From NCBI RefSeq assembly GCF_016583575.1, contig NZ_NRRG01000012.1:1-64000 (forward strand): a stretch of DNA of 64,000 bases, read 5' to 3'. The notes beneath the pieces were generated by a model. It was not told the DNA's origin. It worked only from the letters and a program-made list of their open reading frames with translations, and did not search any database. Below, in pieces: positions 57,577 through 64,000 of the stretch (its first letter is position 1; every line of letters begins with the position of its first letter). The position numbers and the translations under genes were made by a program. The DNA is from Thiocystis violacea. Lineage in GTDB: Bacteria > Pseudomonadota > Gammaproteobacteria > Chromatiales > Chromatiaceae.

Positions 57577-58152
57577 ATGATAGCCCTAGCGGAGCAACTG
57601 ACCTTCGATGCGGACGCTTACCTGGCGTGGGAGCGCGAGCAGACCGACAAGCACGAGTACCTCGGGGGCGAGGTCTTCGCCATGGTGGGCGCGCGCCAGG
57701 AGCATGTGCTCGTGACCCTGAATCTTGCTTCCGCGCTCAAGCAGCGTCTGCGCGGTCAGCCCTGCCGCGCCTATGTCTCCGACATGAAGCTGCGCGTAGC
57801 CGAGGCGGAGGCATTCTTCTATCCCGACGTCATGGTCTCCTGCGACCCGCGCGATCATGCCGCCGCGCTCTTTCTCGAACACCCGACGCTGATCGTCGAG
57901 GTACTTTCGGCCGGAACCGAAGGGTTCGATCGCGGCGCCAAGTCCGCCGCTTATCGCCGGCTGCCGGCCTTGCGCGAATATGTCCTCGTCGACATCGATA
58001 CGCGACGTCTTGAGATCTACCGGCGTGCCGAGGAAGGGGATTGGTTACTGCATGACTGCCGTCCGGAGGAAGGGGGCTGCCGCTTCGCCTCCCTGGATCT
58101 GACGCTGAGCTTCGATGAGATCTTCGAGGATTTGCCGAGACTGGAGGTCTGA
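57577..58152 (+). CDS. Uma2-family (DUF820) putative endonuclease
   Basis: Protein of 191 aa with the PD-(D/E)XK-like Uma2 fold: DAYLAWEREQTDKHEYLGGE, then FFYPDVMVSCDPRDHAAALF and TLIVEVLSAGTEGFDRGAK, where the aspartate of YPDVMV and the E-V-x-S region form the presumed metal site. Family members are abundant in cyanobacteria and phototrophs and have unknown roles. GGAG precedes ATG 57577. It follows cysG by 67 bases but a functional link is doubtful. Confidence 0.85.
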   Translation: MIALAEQLTFDADAYLAWEREQTDKHEYLGGEVFAMVGARQEHVLVTLNLASALKQRLRGQPCRAYVSDMKLRVAEAEAFFYPDVMVSCDPRDHAAALFLEHPTLIVEVLSAGTEGFDRGAKSAAYRRLPALREYVLVDIDTRRLEIYRRAEEGDWLLHDCRPEEGGCRFASLDLTLSFDEIFEDLPRLEV

Positions 58153-58441
58153 TCGGTTGATCCCGACGCTGGCCGTTTTGGCTCCGCGCGGGAGGCCGGA
58201 CGTGTGACCAAGCCCGGCGAAGGTTTCGGCAAGATGAAGAATCCGTAAGCTTGTACCGCGCGGCCAGGGACTCGACTACACTAAGCGCGCCTCGATCAAG
58301 ATTCACACCATCGCCGACGCGACGCCGAGAGGACTGGCCAGCCAGTCAGGCGATCCAGCGTCGATCCGCGCGACAGACCGGCCCCGCGCCGGCGTCCAGA
58401 CTTCGCTCTCGATCCTTCCAACACGACTTGAGGAGAACCAC

Positions 58442-59020
58442 ATGGCCATCAGCTTGCAGAAAGGCGGCAACGTCAGCCTGACCAAGACCGATCCCGGCAT
58501 GACCAACGCGCTGATCGGGTTGGGCTGGGATGCCCGTTCCACCGATGGCGCGGCTTTCGACCTGGACGCCAGCGTCTTCCTGGTCGGTGAGAACGGCAAG
58601 GTGCTGTCCGATGGACACTTCGTCTTCTATAACCAGAAGACCTCCCCCGACGGCGCCGTGATCCATGCCGGCGACAACACCACCGGCGCCGGCGAGGGCG
58701 ACGACGAGACCGTGAGCATCAATCTTCCGGGGGTCGAGGCCGGGGTTCAGCGCATCGTCTTCGCCGTCACCATCCACGAGGCCGAGACCCGTAAGCAGAA
58801 TTTCGGCATGGTGCGCAACGCCTTCATGCGCGTGCTGAACAAGGACAGCAACACCGAACTGGCCCGTTTCGATCTCTCGGAGGATTACTCCACCGAGACC
58901 GCCATGGTGTTCGGCGAGGTCTACCGCAACGGCGCGGAGTGGAAGTTCAAGGCCGTGGGCCAGGGCTTCGCCGGTGGCCTGCAGGCGCTGGCGTCCGACC
59001 ATGGCGTGAACGTCGGCTGA
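58442..59020 (+). CDS. terD: TerD-family stress protein 1
   Basis: Protein of 192 aa, full-length single TerD domain. Features are the N-terminal [33 protein letters not shown], the acidic calcium-binding loop [18 protein letters not shown] and the C-terminal [20 protein letters not shown] followed by [14 protein letters not shown]. TerD proteins bind calcium and belong to tellurite, phage and general stress responses. It has a strong GAGGAG ribosome binding site. First of three TerD paralogues in the cluster, most similar to the third (62725). The 289 bases before it contain TACACT at 58277-58282 but no clear -35. Confidence 0.94.
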   Translation: MAISLQKGGNVSLTKTDPGMTNALIGLGWDARSTDGAAFDLDASVFLVGENGKVLSDGHFVFYNQKTSPDGAVIHAGDNTTGAGEGDDETVSINLPGVEAGVQRIVFAVTIHEAETRKQNFGMVRNAFMRVLNKDSNTELARFDLSEDYSTETAMVFGEVYRNGAEWKFKAVGQGFAGGLQALASDHGVNVG

Positions 59021-59094
59021 TATCGGCCGCCAGTTCCGAGCGCAAGAGCAGGGGGCTGGCGGCTTTCGAGCGCTCCGCCGAGAGGGTTCAACCA

Positions 59095-59778
59095 ATGCCA
59101 AGCTTCACCATCACCGGGGAGATCGATCCCTTCCTGCATGTGAGTCTGCGCAAGGGCGAGAAGATCTTCTGCGAGTCCGGCGCCATGGTCATGATGGAGG
59201 AGCCCTTGCAGGTGAAGGGCCAACTGCGCGGCGGATTGGGGCGCGCCCTGATGCGCCGCCTGGCCAACGACGAATCCCTGTTCCAGCAGGAGATCGAGGC
59301 GGTTGGCGGCGATGGCGACTGTCTGCTGTCGCCGACCCTGCCCGGTGCCATCGAACTGCTGGACGTGGGGCCGGACGCCTCCTACACCCTGTCCGACGGC
59401 AGCTTTCTGGCGGCCGAATCGGGCGTGGAGGTGCGTCCGCGCCTCAATACGCTGGGCGGCGGGCTGTTCGGCGGGACCGGCGGATTTGTCATCATGGAGG
59501 CGGTCGGCCGAGGCAAGCTGGCCGTGTCCGGCTTCGGGTCGATCTTCACGCTCGACATCACGCCCGGCCATGACACCGTGATCGACAACAGTCACGCGGT
59601 GGCCTGGACCTCCGGCCTGCGCTACGAGGTCGGGACGCCGCGCACCGGCGGCGGGTTCTTCGGCAACATCGTCAATTCGGCGACCTCGGGAGAGGGACTG
59701 GTGATCCGCTTCAGCGGCCAGGGCAAGGTCGTGATCTGCTCGCGCAATCGGGCCGTGTTCCGCACCCAGGCGCAATAA
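59095..59778 (+). CDS. AIM24/TIGR00266-family protein
   Basis: Protein of 227 aa of the AIM24-like beta-barrel family: MPSFTITGEIDPFLHVSLRK, GEKIFCESGAMVMMEE, LSPTLPGAIELLDV, GGTGGFVIMEAVGRGKLAVS and SGEGLVIRFSGQGKVVICSR. Bacterial members are of uncertain biochemical function; the yeast relative acts at the mitochondrial inner membrane. Placed between two TerD genes with gaps of 74 and 63 bases on the same strand, it is probably part of the Ter operon. GAGAGGG precedes ATG 59095. Confidence 0.87.
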   Translation: MPSFTITGEIDPFLHVSLRKGEKIFCESGAMVMMEEPLQVKGQLRGGLGRALMRRLANDESLFQQEIEAVGGDGDCLLSPTLPGAIELLDVGPDASYTLSDGSFLAAESGVEVRPRLNTLGGGLFGGTGGFVIMEAVGRGKLAVSGFGSIFTLDITPGHDTVIDNSHAVAWTSGLRYEVGTPRTGGGFFGNIVNSATSGEGLVIRFSGQGKVVICSRNRAVFRTQAQ

Positions 59779-59841
59779 CCCACTTCGGACCACAAGCCGC
59801 TTCGGCTTGGCGGCGAACACCACGACACGAGGATAGGAACG

Positions 59842-60441
59842 ATGGGCATCAGTCTTCAGAAAGGCCAGAAAATTTCACTGGAAAAGGAAGCCGGTGGCGG
59901 CTTGAGCCGCATCGTCATGGGTTTGGGATGGGATGCCGCGCAGGGCAAGAGCGGCGGATTCCTGGGCGGTCTGTTCGGGGGTGGCGGTGGTGGCGAGAGC
60001 GTCGATCTCGACGCCTCCTGCCTGATGTTCGACGAGCAGGGCAACCTGCTGGATACGGTCTGGTTCCGCCAGCTCACCAGCTCGGACGGCAGCGTTCACC
60101 ACACCGGCGATAACCGCACCGGCGAGGGCGAGGGCGACGACGAGCAGATCCAGGTCAATCTCTCGGCGATTCCGCCAACCATCAAGAGCCTGGTCTTCAC
60201 CGTCAACAACTACACCGGCCAGGATTTCTCCCAGGTCGCGAACGCCTATTGCCGCATCATCAACGGCGCCAACAATGCCGAGATCGCGCGCTACGACCTG
60301 AGCTGTCAGGGCACCCACTCGGCCATGATCATGGCCAAGATCTATCGGCACGGTGGCGAGTGGAAGATGCATGCCATCGGCGAGGTCGGGCAGGGTCGCA
60401 CCTTCGAGCAACTGCTGCCGCAGATCCAGCCGCACCTCTAG
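59842..60441 (+). CDS. TerD-family stress protein 2 (glycine-loop variant)
   Basis: Protein of 199 aa, diverged from the other two TerD copies. It starts GISLQKGQKISLEKEAGGGL and carries a glycine-rich insertion (SGGFLGGLFGGGGGGES) before VDLDASCLMFDEQG. The calcium loop [18 protein letters not shown] is intact. The C terminus is EVGQGRTFEQLLPQI. The loop makes it resemble the TerX/TerZ-type members that accompany TerD. GAGGA precedes ATG 59842. The ATP-grasp gene begins 21 bases after its stop, so the two are surely co-transcribed. Confidence 0.92.
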   Translation: MGISLQKGQKISLEKEAGGGLSRIVMGLGWDAAQGKSGGFLGGLFGGGGGGESVDLDASCLMFDEQGNLLDTVWFRQLTSSDGSVHHTGDNRTGEGEGDDEQIQVNLSAIPPTIKSLVFTVNNYTGQDFSQVANAYCRIINGANNAEIARYDLSCQGTHSAMIMAKIYRHGGEWKMHAIGEVGQGRTFEQLLPQIQPHL

Positions 60442-60462
60442 AGCCGGGTGGCGGAATTCCTA

Positions 60463-61494
60463 ATGACCCGCGTCTGGTTCAACCGAACCTTCTCCAATGT
60501 CCGCGCCCTCCTCGACCTTGTCCGGCGGGGTGACGAGGGCGGGGAATTCCATCTGGTCTGCACCCATACCCAGGCGAGCTTTCCCGGCTTCGCGGCGGCG
60601 CATGAATGGGCGTTGGAACCAGCCGGCCTGACCGGTCCGGGGTATATCGATTACTGCCTCGACTTCTGTCGCGAGCGGCGCATCGACGCGCTCTGGCCGG
60701 GCAAGGAGGCTCGTCTGCTGGCGGAGCATCGCGACCGCTTCGCCGCCGAGGGGGTCCGGGTTCTGTCGGTCGCCTCGCCCGAAAACCTGGATTTGCTGCA
60801 CGACAAGGCCCGTTTTTCCGCCCAGGCTCGTCACTTCTTCATACCCACGCCCGACACGCTGGAATGTCGCACCCTTGAGGAATTCGAGGCGGCCTATGAG
60901 CGGCTGCGCGCGCTCCACCCGGTCTTGTGCATCAAGCCGGCCAAGGGGGTGAACGGCGCTGGTTTCCGCGTCATCGAGGAGGGACGCCGGGGTCTGGATA
61001 TCCTGGTGCAAGGGGTGCTCTACGCGATCCATCTCGATGGACTGCGTCAGCTCTTGAGAGAGGCCGGAGCCTTCGAGCCCCTGTTGTTGATGGAGCATCT
61101 GGACGGCGCCGAGTATAGCGTCGACAGCCTGGGCGACGGCCGTCGACTGGTCGCGCTGACGCAGCGCCGCAAGGAAACCGGGGCTGGCTATGGTCAGCGA
61201 ATAACCGCTCTGCCCGCCCTGACCCAAGCCGTGGCCGAGCTGACCGAGATCTTCGGGCTGACCGGACTCTTCAACGCCCAGTTTCGCGAGGGCCGAAACG
61301 GCCTGCGTCTGCTGGAGATCAATCCCCGCTTCGCGGGCGGCATCGGCTATACGGGCGCGACCAGCGTCAATCTCCCTTATCTCGCGCTTCATGGCCTCAT
61401 CCGCGGATTCGCCGACGACGGCCCACCGCTGGTCGCGGAGGAATCGCGGATCCTGGAGGTTCCCGATTACGCGCGAATCGAGGTGGTGGTTTGA
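60463..61494 (+). CDS. Ter-associated ATP-grasp enzyme
   Basis: Protein of about 343 aa. ATP-grasp features are the nucleotide-contacting LHPVLCIKPAKGVNGAGFRV, LLLMEHLDGAEYSVDSLGDG and the metal-site GLRLLEINPRFAGGIGYTGA. This matches the ATP-grasp class described within Ter operons, proposed by comparative genomics to ligate an amine or carboxylate in synthesis of a nucleoside-like compound. ATG 60463 is used; an in-frame GTG at 60448 is possible and neither has a strong ribosome binding site. The stop overlaps the start of the PRTase-TRSP gene (TTGA). Confidence 0.88.
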   Translation: MTRVWFNRTFSNVRALLDLVRRGDEGGEFHLVCTHTQASFPGFAAAHEWALEPAGLTGPGYIDYCLDFCRERRIDALWPGKEARLLAEHRDRFAAEGVRVLSVASPENLDLLHDKARFSAQARHFFIPTPDTLECRTLEEFEAAYERLRALHPVLCIKPAKGVNGAGFRVIEEGRRGLDILVQGVLYAIHLDGLRQLLREAGAFEPLLLMEHLDGAEYSVDSLGDGRRLVALTQRRKETGAGYGQRITALPALTQAVAELTEIFGLTGLFNAQFREGRNGLRLLEINPRFAGGIGYTGATSVNLPYLALHGLIRGFADDGPPLVAEESRILEVPDYARIEVVV

Positions 61495-62657
61495 GCCTGC
61501 GCCAGGTGCGACTGGACACGGGGGTTCTCAACGTCCGGGTGCGCGAATCGGTCTTCCCGCTCGACGATCTTTGCGGTTTCGCCGCGCGCGACAACCGCAA
61601 GCGCGGTTTCCTCTTTCTCAGCAAGGTGCTCGGCAAGCACTGGCCGGCCACACCCGGACGGATGCGGGCGATCCACCAGCATCTGGCGTCTCGACTCGAC
61701 CTGGGGGCCGGCCCCTGGCTCTTCGTCGCCATGGCGGAGACCGCGACCGGATTGGGGCAGGGCGTCTTCGAGGCGATGCTGGAGCGGCAACCCGACGCCG
61801 AGGCGCTGTTCATCCACTCGACCCGATATCGTGTCGCCGGGCACTCGCCCCTGGAATTCCAGGAGCCCCATTGTCACGCCCCCGACCAGTTGCTGTACGC
61901 ACCGATCCAACCCGAACGGTTGGCGCGCTTCCACGCGGCCCGCGAACTCATCCTGATCGATGACGAAATCAGTACCGGCGTGACGCTGTGTAACCTGGTA
62001 TCGGCCTATCGGCGACTCAATCCCCGGATCGAGCGGATCCACTTCGTCTCCATCACCAACTTCAGCGGTACGGATAGCGCCGAGCGTTTTTCCGCGCGAC
62101 TGGGCCTGCCGGTCGAATGCGTGGCGGCGCTTCATGGGGACTTCGAATTCCAGCCGACGGACAGCCCGCTTACAGGGGAAGCGCCGGCGGCGGTCGGAGA
62201 CAACCGGCGCGAGCCATGGCAACTCGCCGAGAACGCTGGGCGTTTCGGCATCGAACATCCCATCGAGATCGCGTCCGAGGAGCTGACTCGGCTCGTCGCC
62301 GGGCTTGTTCCCGGCGCGCGGATCCTGGTGTTGGGCACCGGCGAGTTCATGCATGTGGCCTTCCGCGTCGGCCTCGGACTGGAGGCGCTGGGGTTCATCG
62401 TCGCCGTGCAGGCGACCAGCCGCTCGCCCATCCTGACGGGCGCGGATGTCGAACGCCGACTCGTCTTCGGGGATAATTACGGCGAGGGCATTCGCAACTA
62501 TCTGTACAACGTCGACCCCGGCGATCATGCCCTGATCATCGTCTGTCACGAAACGCCGCGCGATGGGCTGGACGACCTGACGCAGGCATTGGGGGCCGGT
62601 TGTCTCACCTTTCGCTACCCGAAATCGGCGCCGACTGACGATCCCCATCATCCCTAA
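61491..62657 (+). CDS. Phosphoribosyltransferase with C-terminal TRSP domain
   Basis: Protein of 388 aa. The N-terminal PRTase_2-type domain has the PRPP-binding loop ELILIDDEISTGVTLCNLVS. The C-terminal TRSP domain contains LVLGTGEFMHVAFRVGLGLE and the eponymous segment AVQATSRSPILTG. This two-domain protein is a hallmark of the Ter-associated biosynthetic module, where it is thought to attach or remove ribose-phosphate. Start is TTG at 61491, overlapping the ATP-grasp stop (TTGA) with GAGGTGG just upstream, so translation is coupled to that gene. Confidence 0.9.
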   Translation: MSLRQVRLDTGVLNVRVRESVFPLDDLCGFAARDNRKRGFLFLSKVLGKHWPATPGRMRAIHQHLASRLDLGAGPWLFVAMAETATGLGQGVFEAMLERQPDAEALFIHSTRYRVAGHSPLEFQEPHCHAPDQLLYAPIQPERLARFHAARELILIDDEISTGVTLCNLVSAYRRLNPRIERIHFVSITNFSGTDSAERFSARLGLPVECVAALHGDFEFQPTDSPLTGEAPAAVGDNRREPWQLAENAGRFGIEHPIEIASEELTRLVAGLVPGARILVLGTGEFMHVAFRVGLGLEALGFIVAVQATSRSPILTGADVERRLVFGDNYGEGIRNYLYNVDPGDHALIIVCHETPRDGLDDLTQALGAGCLTFRYPKSAPTDDPHHP

Positions 62658-62724
62658 GCCACGGGGTCCGCGCGCGATTCGATCGCCGACCCCTGGCGGA
62701 TAACCACGGTTACCGGAGGCAAGC

Positions 62725-63303
62725 ATGGCCATCAGCTTGAACAAAGGCGGCAACATCAACCTGAGCAAGGAAGCCCCCAACCTGGAGAACGCGCTCGTCG
62801 GGCTGGGCTGGGACGCGCGCGCGACCGATGGGCAGGCGTTCGACCTGGACGCCAGCCTCTTTCTGGTCAAGGACGACGGCAAGGTGCCGAGCGACGCCTA
62901 TTTCATCTTCTACAATCAGAAAACCTCGCAGGAAGGCTCGGTCGAGCACACCGGCGACAACCTGACCGGCGAGGGCGAGGGCGACGATGAATCGGTCAGG
63001 GTGATCCTCTCCAAGGTTCCGCCCGAGATCCAGCGGTTGGTGATCGTGGTCACCATCCACGACGCCGAGGCGCGCAAACAGAATTTCGGACAGGTCAGCA
63101 ATGCCTTCGTGCGCGTCGTCAACCGCGACAACAACCAGGAAGTGGTCCGCTTCGACCTCTCCGAGGACTATTCCACCGAGACCGCCATGATTTTCGGCGA
63201 GATCTACCGCCACAGCGGGGATTGGAAGTTCAAGGCCGTCGGCCAGGGCTACACGGGTGGACTGCACGCGCTGGCGCTCCAGCATGGCGTCAACGTGGGT
63301 TGA
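62725..63303 (+). CDS. TerD-family stress protein 3
   Basis: Protein of 192 aa, closest to TerD 1: [40 protein letters not shown], calcium loop [39 protein letters not shown] strong GGAGG precedes ATG 62725. It lies 67 bases after the PRTase-TRSP gene on the same strand. The long shared stretches with TerD 1 point to a duplication within the cluster. Confidence 0.94.
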   Translation: MAISLNKGGNINLSKEAPNLENALVGLGWDARATDGQAFDLDASLFLVKDDGKVPSDAYFIFYNQKTSQEGSVEHTGDNLTGEGEGDDESVRVILSKVPPEIQRLVIVVTIHDAEARKQNFGQVSNAFVRVVNRDNNQEVVRFDLSEDYSTETAMIFGEIYRHSGDWKFKAVGQGYTGGLHALALQHGVNVG

Positions 63304-63426
63304 GGCGCCCGCGACCGCGTCCCTGCGGCGGATCGGCGTCGCGGGATCGCCTTCGAGACCATCCTTTTTGTCTGGCCTGGGGCGCGGTCTGGCCAGATCG
63401 ACGATTGAATCCGGGAGGATGACGCC

Positions 63427-64000
63427 ATGGCTGCAACGGCCGATGAGGTTTGGGATCTGTTGCGTGAACTGATTGCCGCGCAGAAGGAAACGGATCGGAA
63501 ATTTCAGGAAACGGATCGGAAATTTCAGGAATCCGCGCGCCTGTGGCGCGAAGAGAGCGAGGAATCCGCGCGACGCTGGAGCGAAGAGCGCCAGAAAACC
63601 GAGCGTCTGTTTCGGGAGGAGCGGCAACTGACCGAACGCGAGCAGCGCAAGACCGACCGGCAACTGAAGGAGCTGGGCAAGCAGATCGGCGGTCTGGGCG
63701 AAAAATTCGGCAGCTTCACCGAGGGGCTGGCCCTGCCTTCCATGGAGAAACTGCTGCGCGAGCGTTTCGGCATGGAGGTGGTGAGTCCGAGCGTGCGCGT
63801 CAGCAAGGCCGGTCGGCATCTGGAGATCGACGTGCTGTCCTACGCCAACGGCGACCTCAAGGCCGTCTATCTGGTCGAGGTCAAGAGCCATCTGCGCGAG
63901 GAGGCGATCGCCCAGATGAAGACCCTGTTGGAGCAGTTTCGCGTCTTCTTTCCGGAGCACCGCGACAAGCGGCTGTTCGGGATCCTGGCGGCGGTGGATC
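63427..64000 (+). CDS. Coiled-coil protein with PD-(D/E)XK nuclease-like domain, cut by the right window edge
   Basis: Open from ATG 63427 (GGGAGG upstream) through the window end, 191 residues seen. Residues about 15-90 form a charged coiled coil with repeats ETDRKFQ, ESARLWRE and ESARRWSE. A linker (LGKQIGGLGEKFGSFTEGLA) leads to a domain with SMEKLLRERFGMEVV, HLEIDVLSYANGDL and VYLVEVKSHL, the E-I-D and E-V-K pattern of PD-(D/E)XK nucleases. It resembles the DUF3782-type family. It follows the third TerD gene by 123 bases on the same strand, so it could belong to the Ter cluster, but such genes also occur alone in phototroph genomes. Confidence 0.8.
   Translation, partial: MAATADEVWDLLRELIAAQKETDRKFQETDRKFQESARLWREESEESARRWSEERQKTERLFREERQLTEREQRKTDRQLKELGKQIGGLGEKFGSFTEGLALPSMEKLLRERFGMEVVSPSVRVSKAGRHLEIDVLSYANGDLKAVYLVEVKSHLREEAIAQMKTLLEQFRVFFPEHRDKRLFGILAAVD
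63487..63528 (+). repeat. Exact 21-bp tandem duplication in a coiled-coil gene
   Basis: The unit 63487-63507 (starts GAAACGGATCGG, ends AAATTTCAG) is repeated exactly at 63508-63528 and encodes one ETDRKFQ heptad each time. It parallels the 21-bp repeats of the unrelated coiled-coil gene at 4766-4849. Confidence 0.9.

Overview
The window is high-GC DNA from a purple sulfur bacterium, most likely Chromatiaceae (Allochromatium, Marichromatium or a relative). This rests on gene content: a rhodanese-TusA-DsrE2 sulfur-trafficking operon with cysteines at the positions I recall from Allochromatium vinosum, a DsrC-like protein, a fused tetrahaem TsdB-TsdA cytochrome of the Marichromatium type, siroheme synthase CysG, malate synthase G and many large PAS-type signalling proteins. 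The species is an inference.

Layout. 1-150: probable end of an insertion sequence. 340-2684: two nucleotide-sugar genes (tviB-like dehydrogenase, UDP-glucuronate 4-epimerase). 2685-3165: dispersed repeats. 3166-6148: HDOD protein, a heptad-repeat membrane protein, RdgC. 6399-17230: a coupled PAS sensor and hybrid kinase, a CorB-type membrane protein, and a second hybrid kinase. 17472-24105: a secreted dienelactone hydrolase, then a three-gene signalling operon (kinase, double receiver, receiver/GAF/PAS/GGDEF/EAL). 24315-27636: TsdBA, a small amber-interrupted membrane ORF, and a PLP decarboxylase. 27800-33607: tRNA-Leu, Sel1 protein, inositol-phosphatase family protein, ManC, YchF, a 60-aa protein matching the C-terminal domain of the next gene (a MerR regulator), bacteriohaemerythrin. 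33608-40200: a variable stretch with a small terminal-inverted-repeat element, an esterase pseudogene, a YjfB-like motility gene behind a sigma-28-like promoter, a chemoreceptor, YebG, a transposase remnant, tRNA-Met, and an IS3-family element with a frameshifted orfB. 40157-46076: AlgR-like regulator, ArgH, FmdB-like and DsrC-like small proteins, GlcB. 46369-52677: a second three-gene phosphorelay operon. 52823-57509: acetolactate synthase, then dsrE2-tusA-rhd, divergent from cysG. 57577-64000: Uma2-family protein, then a tellurium/stress (Ter) cluster: TerD, AIM24-like, TerD, Ter-type ATP-grasp, PRTase-TRSP, TerD, and a cut-off coiled-coil PD-(D/E)XK protein.

How it fits together. The sulfur genes would handle thiosulfate oxidation to tetrathionate in the periplasm (TsdBA) and persulfide transfer in the cytoplasm (Rhd, TusA, DsrE2, DsrC family). 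About a third of the window encodes signalling proteins, several in overlapping gene pairs that imply partnership. The Ter cluster at the right edge is the most system-like part: TerD proteins combined with an ATP-grasp/phosphoribosyltransferase pair that comparative genomics has proposed to make a nucleoside-like metabolite, here with an embedded AIM24 gene and a nuclease-like neighbour. No rRNA genes or CRISPR arrays are visible. Long antisense reading frames are common because of the high GC content and were not annotated.
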